From: Lentisalinibacter salinarum
Lineage (GTDB): Bacteria; Pseudomonadota; Gammaproteobacteria; Steroidobacterales; Woeseiaceae
Length of the DNA stretch: 64,000 bases
Assembly: GCF_040706555.1 (NCBI RefSeq)
Contig: NZ_JAPDRH010000003.1
Location: 496,001-560,000 of the forward strand
Direction of reading: 5' to 3'
In this document: positions 9,425-17,965 of the stretch, one piece after another
How positions within the stretch are numbered: position 1 is the first letter of the stretch
Layout: each line of letters opens with the position of its first letter
Notes under the pieces: model-generated
Told to the model about the DNA's origin: nothing
The model's input: the letters and a program-made list of their open reading frames with translations, nothing else
Databases searched by the model: none
Translations under genes and position numbers: made by a program

Positions 9425-10625
9425 ACAGGGGCACGATGGCGAGGATCACCGCCTTGGGGCTGTCGCTCACGCTGCTCGTGACCGCCACCAGGAACGGCCC
9501 GAGCACCGCGGCGAACTTGCCGATCATGTTGTAGAAGCCGAAGAACTCGGCGGCCTTGTCCGGCGGCACCATCGCCGCGTAGTAGGCCCGGCTCATGCTC
9601 TGCACGCCGCCCTGCACCGTGCCGATCATGATGGCCATGGCATAGAACTGCCAGACGTGCTCCAGGTAGAACGCCCAGACGCTCACGCCGATGTAGACGG
9701 TCAGGGCGATGTAGATGCCGCGCTTCGCGCCGATCTTCTCGCCGAGCCAGCCGTAGAACAGCGTCGCCGGGAAACCGACGAAATTGGTGACCAGCAGTGC
9801 GGTGATCAGGTCGGCGCTGGAGAAGCCGAGCCGCTGTCCGAAGTTCGTCGCCATCTGGATCATCGTGTGCACCCCGTCGATGTACAGCCAGAAAGCGATC
9901 AGGAACAGGAACACGTGGCGGTAGCGGCGGATCTCGCGAAAGGTCTCGACGAGCTGGCGATAGCCCTCGCGCACCGCACCCGCCACGGGCTTCTCGGGCG
10001 GTTTCCGTTCCTCCACGTAGAGCAGCAGCGGGATCGTGAATATCGCCCACCAGACGGCCACCATCAGGAAGGCGACCCGCACCGCGACGTCCGGTCCGGC
10101 CAGGCCGAAGGTGCCCGGATCGCGCACCATCCAGGTGTTCAGCGCGAGCAGCATCGCGCTGCCGAAATAGCCGAGCGCGAAGCCGAAGGCCGAGACCGAC
10201 TCGAACTCGCCGCGTTTGGCGACGTTGTGGATGAGGGAGTCGTAGAACGAATTGGCGCTGTAGAAGCCGACCGAGGCCAGCAGGTACAGGCCGATCGCCA
10301 CCGGCCAGGCACCCTCGGCCACGAAGTAGAGCCCGCCGGTCATGACGATACCGAGCAGGGCGAAGCCCATGAGGAATTTCTTCCGCGTGCCGCCACGGTC
10401 GGAGATGGCGCCGAGCACCGGCGCCAGCACGGCGACGATGAGGCTCGCGGCACCGCTGGTCACGGCGAGACGGAAGGTGACGTCCGCGCCCACATCGCCG
10501 GAACTCCAGTACTCGCCCAGGAAGATCGGGAACAGCACCGCCAGCACGGTAAGGGCGAAAGCGGAATTGGCCCAGTCGTAGAAGGCCCAGGCGAGTACGG
10601 GCTTGCGCAAGAGGCGATGCGTCAC
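9351..10625 (-). CDS. Atg22/UMF1-like MFS transporter
   Basis: A 424-residue integral membrane protein of the major facilitator superfamily, of the branch related to fungal Atg22 and bacterial UMF1 proteins (11-12 predicted helices). The N-terminal AWAFYDWANSAF segment is a hallmark of this branch, and GAISDRGGTRKK is the MFS loop 2-3 motif. Substrate unknown. Start is GTG 10625; no good Shine-Dalgarno precedes it, but a 26-codon open frame with its own ribosome site ends on the overlapping GTGA, so translation may be coupled. The 3' end overlaps tgpA by 74 bases on the opposite strand. Confidence 0.85.
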   Translation of the reverse strand: MTHRLLRKPVLAWAFYDWANSAFALTVLAVLFPIFLGEYWSSGDVGADVTFRLAVTSGAASLIVAVLAPVLGAISDRGGTRKKFLMGFALLGIVMTGGLYFVAEGAWPVAIGLYLLASVGFYSANSFYDSLIHNVAKRGEFESVSAFGFALGYFGSAMLLALNTWMVRDPGTFGLAGPDVAVRVAFLMVAVWWAIFTIPLLLYVEERKPPEKPVAGAVREGYRQLVETFREIRRYRHVFLFLIAFWLYIDGVHTMIQMATNFGQRLGFSSADLITALLVTNFVGFPATLFYGWLGEKIGAKRGIYIALTVYIGVSVWAFYLEHVWQFYAMAIMIGTVQGGVQSMSRAYYAAMVPPDKAAEFFGFYNMIGKFAAVLGPFLVAVTSSVSDSPKAVILAIVPLFIVGAALLSRVHPPRRREVETSVV

Positions 10626-10702
10626 GGGCCGGTCACCGTCCGGCTGGGGGCTGGCGCAGTCGTCGTTGCCATGGTCATCTCCATGGTCATCTCCACCGTC
10701 AT
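10622..10702 (-). CDS. Possible 26-residue Met/Thr-rich leader peptide ahead of the MFS gene
   Basis: A short open frame reads MTVEMTMEMTMATTTAPAPS and then RTVTGP. It has a GGAG six bases before its ATG, and its TGA (10624-10622) overlaps the GTG of the MFS gene as GTGA. The Met-Thr repeats come from a 12-base tandem repeat (10669-10680 and 10681-10692, with a third degenerate copy). It could serve as a coupling or attenuation peptide or be fortuitous in GC-rich DNA. Confidence 0.3.
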   Translation of the reverse strand: MTVEMTMEMTMATTTAPAPSRTVTGP

Positions 10703-10756
10703 GTCAGGCTCCGGAGGCTCGCCGCGACGGGCCGACTATAGCAGGGGTGCGCCGGT

Positions 10757-12337
10757 TTACAGCTCCCGGGTGGCGTGGAAGCGGACGTCCGGCCAGCGTT
10801 CCTCGGCGAGCTGGAGATTGACCCGGGTGGGCGCGATGTAGACCAGCGCCTCCGCGTGGTCGAGCGCAAGGTTATCGTGATTGCGGCGGGTGAATTCCTC
10901 GCGCTTCTTCTGGTCCGGGAACTCGAGCCAGCGGGCCGTGTGCACGTTCACGGTGTCGAAGGTGCATTCCACGCCGTACTCGTCGCGCAAGCGGGCGGCG
11001 ACCACATCGAACTGCAGGATGCCTACGGCGCCGAGAATCAGCTCGTTGCTGCGCAGCGGCCGGAACAGCTGGGTGGCGCCCTCCTCGCACAGCTGGTCGA
11101 GGCCCTTCTGCAGCGCCTTCAGACGCAGCGGGTCGCGCAGCACGGCGCGGCGGAAGATCTCGGGCGCGAAGCTGGGGATGCCACTGAAGACGAGTTCCTC
11201 GCCCTCCGAGAAGCTGTCGCCGATGTTGATGGTGCCGTGATTGTGGATGCCGATGATGTCGCCGGCCCAGGCCTCCTCGGCCGACTGGCGGTCCGCCGCC
11301 ATGAACGTGATGGCCTCGGCCACCTTCACCGACTTGCCGAGACGCACATGGTGCACCTTCATGCCTTTCGTGAAACGCCCCGAGCACAGCCGCATGAAGG
11401 CGATGCGGTCCCGGTGCGCCGGGTCCATGTTCGCCTGGATCTTGAAGACGAAGCCGGTCAGGGCCTTCTCCGTCGGCTCGACCACGCGGCCGCCCGCCTC
11501 CCGCGGCCGGGGCGCCGGGGCCAGCTCCACGAAGCCGTCCAGCAGCTCGCGGACGCCGAAGTTGTTCACGGCCGAGCCGAAGAACACCGGCGTCTGCTGC
11601 GCGGCCAGATAGGCCTCCGGGTCCAGATCCGGGCAGGCGCCGCGCACGAGTTCGATCTCCTCGTCGAAGGCGGCTGCCCGGTCGCCGAGGAATGCCCGCG
11701 CCTCATCGGATGCGAGGCCCTCGATGACCCGGGTCCCGCCCGCCTTCTCCCGGCCCGCGCTCTCGTAGACGTAGATGCGGTCGTCCTGCAGGTGATAGAC
11801 GCCCCTGAGATCCCGCCCCATGCCGATGGGCCAGGTCACCGGCGCGCACTGAATGCCCAGCACGGATTCGATCTCGTCCAGCAGCTCGATGGGCTCGCGG
11901 CCCTCCCGGTCCAGCTTATTGATGAAGGTGAGGATGGGGGTATCGCGCAGCCGGCAGACCTCCATCAGCTTTACGGTGCGCTCCTCCACGCCCTTGGCGC
12001 AGTCGATGACCATCATGGCGGAGTCGACCGCGGTCAGCGTGCGGTAGGTGTCCTCCGAGAAATCCTCGTGGCCCGGCGTGTCCAGCAGGTTCACGATACG
12101 GTCCCGGTACGGGAACTGCATGACCGAGGAAGTCACGGAAATGCCCCGCTCCTGCTCGAGCTTCATCCAGTCGGACGTGGCATGACGGCGCGCCTTGCGG
12201 CCCTTGACGGTGCCGGCGAGCTGGATGGCGCCGCCGAACAGGAGCAGCTTCTCGGTCAGCGTGGTCTTGCCGGCGTCGGGATGCGAGATGATCGCGAAGG
12301 TGCGCCGGCGCCGCACCTCCTGTTCCAGAGTGGCCAT
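10757..12337 (-). CDS. prfC: Peptide chain release factor 3
   Basis: RF3, the translational GTPase that recycles RF1 and RF2 from the ribosome after termination. 526 residues, matching the family (about 529). The G1 loop SHPDAGKTTLTEK lies near residues 18-30, the switch and G3 motif DTPGHEDFSEDTYR near 85-100, and NKLDRE for guanine recognition near 140. The rest is the RF3-specific domain 2 and 3. Starts at ATG 12337. No gene overlaps; rimI ends about 120 bases upstream and a stem-loop lies in that gap. Confidence 0.97.
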   Translation of the reverse strand: MATLEQEVRRRRTFAIISHPDAGKTTLTEKLLLFGGAIQLAGTVKGRKARRHATSDWMKLEQERGISVTSSVMQFPYRDRIVNLLDTPGHEDFSEDTYRTLTAVDSAMMVIDCAKGVEERTVKLMEVCRLRDTPILTFINKLDREGREPIELLDEIESVLGIQCAPVTWPIGMGRDLRGVYHLQDDRIYVYESAGREKAGGTRVIEGLASDEARAFLGDRAAAFDEEIELVRGACPDLDPEAYLAAQQTPVFFGSAVNNFGVRELLDGFVELAPAPRPREAGGRVVEPTEKALTGFVFKIQANMDPAHRDRIAFMRLCSGRFTKGMKVHHVRLGKSVKVAEAITFMAADRQSAEEAWAGDIIGIHNHGTINIGDSFSEGEELVFSGIPSFAPEIFRRAVLRDPLRLKALQKGLDQLCEEGATQLFRPLRSNELILGAVGILQFDVVAARLRDEYGVECTFDTVNVHTARWLEFPDQKKREEFTRRNHDNLALDHAEALVYIAPTRVNLQLAEERWPDVRFHATREL

Positions 12338-12413
12338 GGGTCAACCCGGGGGTCGGGAAAAAGGCGGCGAGTCTACCCGATGGGCAGCGGACCTGCCAGA
12401 GGCTCCCGGCAGC

Positions 12414-12442
12414 GCCGGATGATCCGCTACCGGTCATCCGGC
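12414..12442. terminator. Stem-loop downstream of rimI
   Basis: GCCGGATGA (12414-12422) and TCATCCGGC (12434-12442) form a perfect 9-base-pair stem with an 11-base loop. It lies 14 bases beyond the rimI stop and about 76 bases upstream of prfC. No T-run follows on the minus strand, so it is either a terminator without a U tract, a pause site or an mRNA-stabilising hairpin. Confidence 0.4.
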
Positions 12443-12455
12443 AGCGGCAGCGGTC

Positions 12456-12932
12456 CTAGTCGCCCGGGATGAGGCGCAGCGCCAGCACCATGGCGTCTTC
12501 GCGACCGTCATCGGCGCGGTAGTAGCCGCGCCGCCGCCCGATCGGCCGGAAGCCGTACTTGCGGTAGAGGCGCAGCGCCGCCTCGTTCGAGGGGCGCACC
12601 TCCAGCAGCATCTGGTGCACCGCTGCATTGCGGGCCCGGCTGATCAGCTCGGCCAGCAAGAGCTCGCCGAAGCCGTAGCGGCGCCAGTGGCGGTCCACGC
12701 AGAGGTTCAGCAGGTGCGCCTCGCCGGCGGCCACTGACAGGATGCCGTAACCGCGCGCCTCGCCCTCCGCCTCGATCACGAGGCAGGTATAGCCCGCCAG
12801 CAGGCAGTCGCGGAATATGCCCCGGCTCCAGGGGAACTCGTAGCTGCGACGCTCGATGTCGGCCACCAGCGCCAGATCCCCGGGCAGCATGGCGCGCATC
12901 TGCGGCGCCGGTTCGCGGACGACGGAGTTCAT
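12456..12932 (-). CDS. rimI: Ribosomal protein S18-alanine N-acetyltransferase
   Basis: A 158-residue GNAT acetyltransferase. RimI acetylates the N-terminal alanine of ribosomal protein S18. The fold motifs are present: the acetyl-CoA loop is VDRHWRRYGFGELL near residue 85-100, and the C-terminal ASNEAALRLYRKYGF-like stretch (here PSNEAALRLYRKYGF) is typical of RimI, as is the start region with FPWSRGIFRDCL. Start ATG 12932 overlaps the uracil-DNA glycosylase stop by four bases (ATGA). It may start slightly later at the Met of MRAMLPGDL. It forms a probable operon with the upstream udg and pssA genes. Confidence 0.9.
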   Translation of the reverse strand: MNSVVREPAPQMRAMLPGDLALVADIERRSYEFPWSRGIFRDCLLAGYTCLVIEAEGEARGYGILSVAAGEAHLLNLCVDRHWRRYGFGELLLAELISRARNAAVHQMLLEVRPSNEAALRLYRKYGFRPIGRRRGYYRADDGREDAMVLALRLIPGD

Positions 12933-13702
12933 GCGCCCTCCCCGGCCAGCAGCTGCCGGACCCGGCACAGGTCCTGCCAGGCCTTGCGTTTCTGGGTCGG
13001 GCTGCGCAGCAGATAGGCCGGATGATAGGTCACGACCACGGGGAGGTCGGCCTCGGGGAAGCGATGCGCCCGGGTGCGCAGGCGCCCGATCGGCTCGTCG
13101 CTCTCCAGCAGGTCCTGGGCGGCGATGCGGCCGACGGCCAGGATGACCCGCGGGCGCACCAGGGCGATCTGGCGGCGCAGATAGGGGCGGCACTCCGCCG
13201 ACTCCTCGGGCCGCGGGTCCCGGTTGCCCGGCGGCCGGCACTTCAGGATGTTGGCGATGAAGACGTCGTCCCGTCCGAAGCCCAGGGAGCGCAGCATCTC
13301 GTCCAGCAGCTTGCCCGCGCGCCCGACGAAAGGCTCGCCCCGGCGGTCCTCCTCGGCGCCGGGCGCCTCGCCGATGATCATGAGGTCGGCGTCCGGGTTG
13401 CCGACGCCGAACACGGTCTGGGTGCGCCCCTCGTGCAGGGCGCAGCGCATGCACCCGCTCACCCGGGCCCGCAGCACCTCCCAGCCGTCGGCGGACGGGT
13501 CGGCCGGAGGCCCCGCATCTGCCGGCGCCGGCGCCGCCCGGACCGCGTCGCCGGCCGCCACCGCCGGTTGGGCGGCGGGCTCTTCCCCGTCGGGTTCCTG
13601 CGGGGCCGCGGCTTCGTCGGCGGGCTCCTCGCCGCGCAGCATCCACACGTCGATGCCGAGCGCGCGCAGGTAGGCCAGCCGTTCCCCCTCGCCGCCCGTC
13701 AT
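12929..13702 (-). CDS. Uracil-DNA glycosylase, family 4 (iron-sulfur)
   Basis: A 257-residue base-excision repair enzyme removing uracil from DNA. The family 4 signature is complete: motif GEAPGAEED (111-119), HPAYLLR near 227-233, and the four iron-sulfur cysteines C84, C87, C155 and C171. Residues about 25-75 form an Ala/Pro/acidic linker that is not part of the catalytic core. Start ATG 13702 overlaps pssA by four bases; its stop overlaps rimI. In other genomes this type is annotated as the phage SPO1 DNA polymerase-related or Udg4 protein, and it is often next to rimI. Confidence 0.92.
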   Translation of the reverse strand: MTGGEGERLAYLRALGIDVWMLRGEEPADEAAAPQEPDGEEPAAQPAVAAGDAVRAAPAPADAGPPADPSADGWEVLRARVSGCMRCALHEGRTQTVFGVGNPDADLMIIGEAPGAEEDRRGEPFVGRAGKLLDEMLRSLGFGRDDVFIANILKCRPPGNRDPRPEESAECRPYLRRQIALVRPRVILAVGRIAAQDLLESDEPIGRLRTRAHRFPEADLPVVVTYHPAYLLRSPTQKRKAWQDLCRVRQLLAGEGA

Positions 13703-14463
13703 GTCTCGTCCGCCTCCTGACGGCGTCCCCGCCTCCGGCGCCACAGCCAGAACGCCGGCCCGGACAGCGCGTAGCCGGTGAACATGGAGAACAGCACCAC
13801 CGGCGGCTCCAGCGAGATCAGTATCAACACCAGCGGGATGATGAGCAGATACGGGAACGAGATGCGGCTGCCGAGATTGAGTTCCTTGAAGCTGTAGTAG
13901 CGCAGGTTGCTCACCATCAGCGCGCCGGCCATGGCGGTGATCACGAAGGCGAGCGCGAGACCGCCGAGGCCGGCGATGCCGTGCCGCGCGCTGAGCCAGA
14001 CGAACCCGGCCACCATGCCCGCCGCCGAGGGGCTGGCCAGCCCGACGAAGAAGCGCTTGTCCTGGGAGCCCGGCGATGTGTTGAAGCGCGCCAGCCGCAT
14101 GGCGGCTGCCACCGCGAAAAGGAAGGCCACCAGCCAGCCCACCCGGCCCCAGGCGACGCTGTACTCGGCCAGCCGGGCCACGCCCCACTGGTAGACCACC
14201 ACCGCCGGCGCAATGCCGAAGCAGACCATGTCCGAGAGACTGTCGAACTCCTTGCCGAAGTCGCTCTCGGTGGCCGTCAGACGCGCCACCCGGCCGTCCA
14301 GACCGTCCAGTACCATAGCCACGAATATGGCCACGCCGGCCGCCTCGAAGTTGCCGTCCACGGCCGCCACGATGGCGTAGAAGCCCGCGAACAGCGCCGT
14401 GGTGGTCAGCAGATTCGGCAGTAGATAGATGCCGCGGCGCGGTTTTTCGTCGGATGCACCCAC
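13699..14463 (-). CDS. pssA: CDP-diacylglycerol-serine O-phosphatidyltransferase
   Basis: Membrane CDP-alcohol phosphatidyltransferase making phosphatidylserine from CDP-diacylglycerol and L-serine. The catalytic motif is intact with D53, D56, G57, A60, R61, G70, D74 and D78 (numbered from the GTG start). 254 residues with several hydrophobic helices. Start is uncertain: GTG 14463 is used; a TTG at 14478 would add five residues, and neither has a good Shine-Dalgarno site. It overlaps udg by four bases and lies about 35 bases after the psd-like gene, so the pair would be the two steps of phosphatidylethanolamine synthesis if the psd-like protein were active. Confidence 0.9.
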   Translation of the reverse strand: MGASDEKPRRGIYLLPNLLTTTALFAGFYAIVAAVDGNFEAAGVAIFVAMVLDGLDGRVARLTATESDFGKEFDSLSDMVCFGIAPAVVVYQWGVARLAEYSVAWGRVGWLVAFLFAVAAAMRLARFNTSPGSQDKRFFVGLASPSAAGMVAGFVWLSARHGIAGLGGLALAFVITAMAGALMVSNLRYYSFKELNLGSRISFPYLLIIPLVLILISLEPPVVLFSMFTGYALSGPAFWLWRRRRGRRQEADET

Positions 14464-14497
14464 GGCGCAATCATACAAGATGGACGGGCGCGGCTCG

Positions 14498-15136
14498 CTA
14501 TCGGCGTCTCAGTTCCGCCAGGGAGTCGGTCCCCGCGCGCACCTTCTGCCCCGTCTTCACGCGCACGTACGCGTCCGCCGGCAGGTACACCTCGGCGGTC
14601 CTGGCGAGCCGCATGAAGGCGAACCGCTGGCCCTGGCCCACCCGCTCCCCGTAGCCGAGGAACGCCCGCGGCGCGCCGAACCACTTCGGGCCGTGTTTCG
14701 GACCGTGGACGAGGACCACGACGTCGTCGTCCTCGTCGCTGCGCACCCACATGCCGTGCACGTCGAGCCAGCGACTGTGGTCGGAGAGGTTGTCGCGCGG
14801 GTCGAGGACCTTGCCCTCGATGGGGCTGCGGGCCGTGTAGGCGCCGAAATTGTTGATGCGCATGGTGACTCGCACGGCCTCCCGGTCCAGAATGCCGGGG
14901 CCCGCCCCGGTAATCTCGGTCACCACGCCGTCCACCGGCGCCAGCACGCCGAGGGGCGCCGCGGGGATGTCGCGCCACGGGTCCCGGAACAACAGGACGA
15001 AGGTAGCTACCAGCGCACCCAGAGGGACGGCGGCCCACCAGCCGACGAGAGCCACGCCCGCCGCGAGTGCGGCCAGAGCCGTCAGTATCCATGGCATGCC
15101 TTCCGGTGCTATGCGTGGATAATCCGTTCTCGGCAT
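14498..15136 (-). CDS. Phosphatidylserine decarboxylase-like protein lacking the Gly-Ser processing site
   Basis: A 212-residue homologue of the short (archaeal/alphaproteobacterial type) phosphatidylserine decarboxylase proenzyme. It has two N-terminal membrane helices (about 15-50), the PVDGVV core segment, INNFGAYTARSP and the C-terminal beta hairpin RFAFMRLARTAEVYLP. In active proenzymes the aligned run is RFGMIRFGSRxDVYLP, in which cleavage between Gly and Ser makes the pyruvoyl cofactor. Here that pair is Ala-Arg, and no other Gly-Ser is available. Thus it may be non-catalytic, or I have mispredicted its chemistry. ATG 15136 is taken as start; a long upstream extension is unlikely. It is adjacent to pssA. 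Confidence 0.75.
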   Translation of the reverse strand: MPRTDYPRIAPEGMPWILTALAALAAGVALVGWWAAVPLGALVATFVLLFRDPWRDIPAAPLGVLAPVDGVVTEITGAGPGILDREAVRVTMRINNFGAYTARSPIEGKVLDPRDNLSDHSRWLDVHGMWVRSDEDDDVVVLVHGPKHGPKWFGAPRAFLGYGERVGQGQRFAFMRLARTAEVYLPADAYVRVKTGQKVRAGTDSLAELRRR

Positions 15137-15250
15137 CGGTTCCCGGTCGGTCAGAAAGATGCGCGGATCATGCGCTGAATGGCGGCGAGATGCCACCCCG
15201 CCGATGGTCGGTCTCGCGGGCGATCCCGTGTGTACGGCCGCCATTCGGGC

Positions 15251-15256
15251 TAGAAT
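15251..15256 (+). promoter_or_regulatory. Candidate -10 element of proS
   Basis: TAGAAT at 15251-15256, embedded in GGGCTAGAATCC as before pepA, 32 bases upstream of the proS start. No convincing -35 box sits 16-18 bases upstream, so confidence is low. Confidence 0.3.
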
Positions 15257-15288
15257 CCGGGGCCCGTCCACAACCCCGGGGACACCCG

Positions 15289-16995
15289 ATGCGATCCTCC
15301 GAACTGAATCTCACCACACTGAAGGAAGTCCCGGCGGAGGCCGAAATACCGAGCCACCAGCTCATGCTCCGCGCGGGGCTGATCCGGCGGCTGGCGTCCG
15401 GGCTGTTCACCTGGATGCCGATCGGACTCAGGGTGGTGAAGAAGATCGAGGCGGTCGTGCGCGAGGAGATGGATCGAGCGGGCGCGCTGGAACTCCTCAT
15501 GCCGGCGGTGCAGCCCGCCGAGCTGTGGCAGGAATCCGGCCGCTGGGAGAAGTACGGCCCGCTGCTCCTGCGCATGCAGGACCGCCACGAGCGGGACTTC
15601 TGCTTCGGGCCCACCCACGAGGAGGTGATCACCGACATCGCCCGGCGCGAGCTCAGGAGCTACCGTCAGCTGCCGGTGAACTACTACCAGATCCAGACCA
15701 AGTTCCGCGACGAAATCCGGCCCCGTTTCGGCGTGATGCGGGCCCGCGAGTTCATCATGAAGGACGCCTATTCTTTCGACCTGGACGAGGCGGGCATGGC
15801 AGCGGCCTACGAGCGCATGGCGCGTGCCTACGAAGCCATCTTCAGCCGACTCGGCCTGAAGTTCCGCGCGGTCGAAGCGGACAGCGGCGAGATCGGCGGC
15901 AGCCGCTCCCAGGAATTCCACGTGCTCGCCGATTCCGGCGAGGACGCCATCGCCTACTGCGACGAGGACGGCTATGCCGCCAATGTGGAGATGGCGCGCA
16001 CGGAACCGCCGGCGGAGCCCCGACCGGCGCCGTCCGCGGCGCTGGAGAAGGTCCGCACGCCCGGCGCGCGCAGCATCGAGGCGGTGACGGCGGCGCTGGA
16101 CCTGCCGGCCGCGCGCCTGGTGAAGACACTGGTGGTCGCCGGCGACGAGGGCCCGGTGGCCCTGGTGCTGCGCGGCGACCACGAGCTGAACGCGGTCAAG
16201 GCCCAGGCCCTGCCCGGCGTGGCGGACCCGCTGCGCATGGCGGAGGCGGACGAAGTGCTGGCCGCCACCGGCTGCGCACCGGGTTTCGTCGGGCCCATCG
16301 GCCTGGACATCCCGGTCTATGTCGATCACGCGGCAGCGCATCTGGCCGACTTCGCCTGCGGCGCGAACGAGGCCGACCATCACCTGACCGGCGTGAACTG
16401 GGGCCGTGACCTGCCGAAACCGGACAGCGTGGACCTGCGCAACGTGGTCGAAGGCGACTCCACGCCCGGCGGCAGCGGCACGCTCAGCATCGCCCGCGGC
16501 ATCGAGGTGGGCCACATCTTCCAGCTCGGCACCAAGTACTCGGAGGCCATGGGCGCTACGGTGCAGGACCAGGACGGCGAGGACCGCCCCATGCAGATGG
16601 GCTGCTACGGCATCGGCGTCACCCGCATCGTGGGCGCCGCCATCGAGCAGAATCACGACGACAACGGCATCATCTGGCCGGAACCGATAGCGCCATGGCG
16701 GGTGGTTATCGTGCCGATCAATGCGCACCGCTCCGAGCGGGTGCGCGAGGCCGCCGAGGTGCTGTACGCCGAGCTGGGTGAACTGGGCGTCGACGTGCTG
16801 CTGGACGACCGGGATGCACGGCCCGGCGTGAAGTTCGCCGATGCCGAGCTGATCGGCATCCCCCATCGCATCGTGATCGGGGAGCGCGGCCTCGACGCCG
16901 GCGAACTGGAGTACCGCCATCGCCGCGACACCGAGTCGAGGAACCTGAAGCGTGATGCCGTTCTCGCCCTGCTGCGGGAGCCGGCGGTAAGCTAA
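15289..16995 (+). CDS. proS: Prolyl-tRNA synthetase
   Basis: Class II synthetase of bacterial type, 568 residues (E. coli 572). It contains the catalytic motif 2 region (FRDEIRPRFGVMRAREFIMKD with key residues R, E and F), an inserted YbaK-like editing domain (about 225-400) and a C-terminal anticodon-binding domain. The GCYGIGVTR motif 3 segment is near residue 443. ATG 15289 is preceded by GGGGA about six bases upstream. It is followed 6 bases later by a lytic transglycosylase gene, an arrangement conserved in gammaproteobacteria. Confidence 0.97.
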   Translation: MRSSELNLTTLKEVPAEAEIPSHQLMLRAGLIRRLASGLFTWMPIGLRVVKKIEAVVREEMDRAGALELLMPAVQPAELWQESGRWEKYGPLLLRMQDRHERDFCFGPTHEEVITDIARRELRSYRQLPVNYYQIQTKFRDEIRPRFGVMRAREFIMKDAYSFDLDEAGMAAAYERMARAYEAIFSRLGLKFRAVEADSGEIGGSRSQEFHVLADSGEDAIAYCDEDGYAANVEMARTEPPAEPRPAPSAALEKVRTPGARSIEAVTAALDLPAARLVKTLVVAGDEGPVALVLRGDHELNAVKAQALPGVADPLRMAEADEVLAATGCAPGFVGPIGLDIPVYVDHAAAHLADFACGANEADHHLTGVNWGRDLPKPDSVDLRNVVEGDSTPGGSGTLSIARGIEVGHIFQLGTKYSEAMGATVQDQDGEDRPMQMGCYGIGVTRIVGAAIEQNHDDNGIIWPEPIAPWRVVIVPINAHRSERVREAAEVLYAELGELGVDVLLDDRDARPGVKFADAELIGIPHRIVIGERGLDAGELEYRHRRDTESRNLKRDAVLALLREPAVS

Positions 16996-17001
16996 CCGCC
17001 C

Positions 17002-17607
17002 ATGGACAGGCCTGCGGCAACCGAAAACGGTCTGCGCCGGCGCGGCCTGGGGCTGCTGGCCGCCGGCCTGCTGCTCGCGGCGGCCGCCCCGTCAGCCGCC
17101 GATCAGGAGGGACCGGACCCGGTGCTGCGGGAACTGCTGCGCGAGGCCGCGGTGGAAGCCGACAGCTTCGACGACCGCTTCCACGCCGAGGTCTGGCTGG
17201 TCGACATGTCCCAGCGGCTCGGCAACCGGATCGACGACCCGGCGGAGCGCGTCCGCATCCTGAAACGCGTCCACTACGAGGCCCGGCGGGTCGACCTGCC
17301 GCCGGAACTGGTCCTGGCGGTGATCGACGTGGAAAGCAATTTCGATCGCTTCGCCGTCTCCAGAGCCGGCGCCCGTGGACTGATGCAGGTGATGCCCTTC
17401 TGGCTGGACGAGATCGGCCGGCCCAACGACAACCTGTTCCACATCGACACCAACCTGCGACTCGGCTGCACGATCCTGCGCTACTACTACGACATGGAGG
17501 ACGGCGACCTGCAGCGTGCCCTCGCCCGCTACAACGGCAGCCTGGGCAAGTCCTGGTACTCGAACCGGGTGCTGGACAAGCTGCGTCTGACCTGGCGCCG
17601 GATCTGA
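17002..17607 (+). CDS. Lytic transglycosylase (SLT domain)
   Basis: A 201-residue exported peptidoglycan lytic transglycosylase. Residues 1-32 form a signal peptide (hydrophobic, ending PSAAD). The SLT fold starts near residue 85; the catalytic Glu is E111 in the sequence VESNFDRFAVSRAGARGLMQV. It begins 7 bases after proS stops and may be co-transcribed with it. The convergent acylphosphatase gene ends 43 bases later. Confidence 0.9.
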   Translation: MDRPAATENGLRRRGLGLLAAGLLLAAAAPSAADQEGPDPVLRELLREAAVEADSFDDRFHAEVWLVDMSQRLGNRIDDPAERVRILKRVHYEARRVDLPPELVLAVIDVESNFDRFAVSRAGARGLMQVMPFWLDEIGRPNDNLFHIDTNLRLGCTILRYYYDMEDGDLQRALARYNGSLGKSWYSNRVLDKLRLTWRRI

Positions 17608-17650
17608 ACGCCGGGCGGCTCTGGGGCGCGTCGGGCGCGCCGCCGACGGC

Positions 17651-17938
17651 CTAGCCGGTGCTGAAATCGCCGGGCGGCGTCACCGGCGCCTCCTCCCGCG
17701 TCACGTCGGTGACCCGCGCCGCTTCGGGCCCCTGCCACAGCCAATTCTCGAGGCGGCGGAGCGCCTCGGTGTCGCCGCAGGCGAGCACCTCCACGCGCCC
17801 GTCCGGCAGGTTGCGGGCGTGGCCGGTGATGCCGTGGCGCCGGGCCTCCTCACGGGTGCTGGCGCGGAACCAGACGCCCTGCACCCGGCCGCTGACGAAG
17901 AACCTGAGGCACTGACGATCCGCCATCTCATCGGACAT
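17651..17938 (-). CDS. Acylphosphatase
   Basis: A 95-residue acylphosphatase that hydrolyses acyl-phosphates. Catalytic R25 sits in VQGVWFR and N43 in RNLPDGRVEV, both conserved in the family. Start ATG 17938 has GGGAGG eight bases upstream; an alternative ATG is 12 bases downstream. It lies 27 bases from the DUF4398 gene start side, on the same strand. Confidence 0.93.
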   Translation of the reverse strand: MSDEMADRQCLRFFVSGRVQGVWFRASTREEARRHGITGHARNLPDGRVEVLACGDTEALRRLENWLWQGPEAARVTDVTREEAPVTPPGDFSTG

Positions 17939-17965
17939 CGGGGAACCTCCCGGCGGGAGCGCGTC

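Noticed and set aside
12414..12442. Stem-loop considered as a REP-type repeat
   Set aside because: Only one copy was noticed in the window; kept as a stem-loop only.
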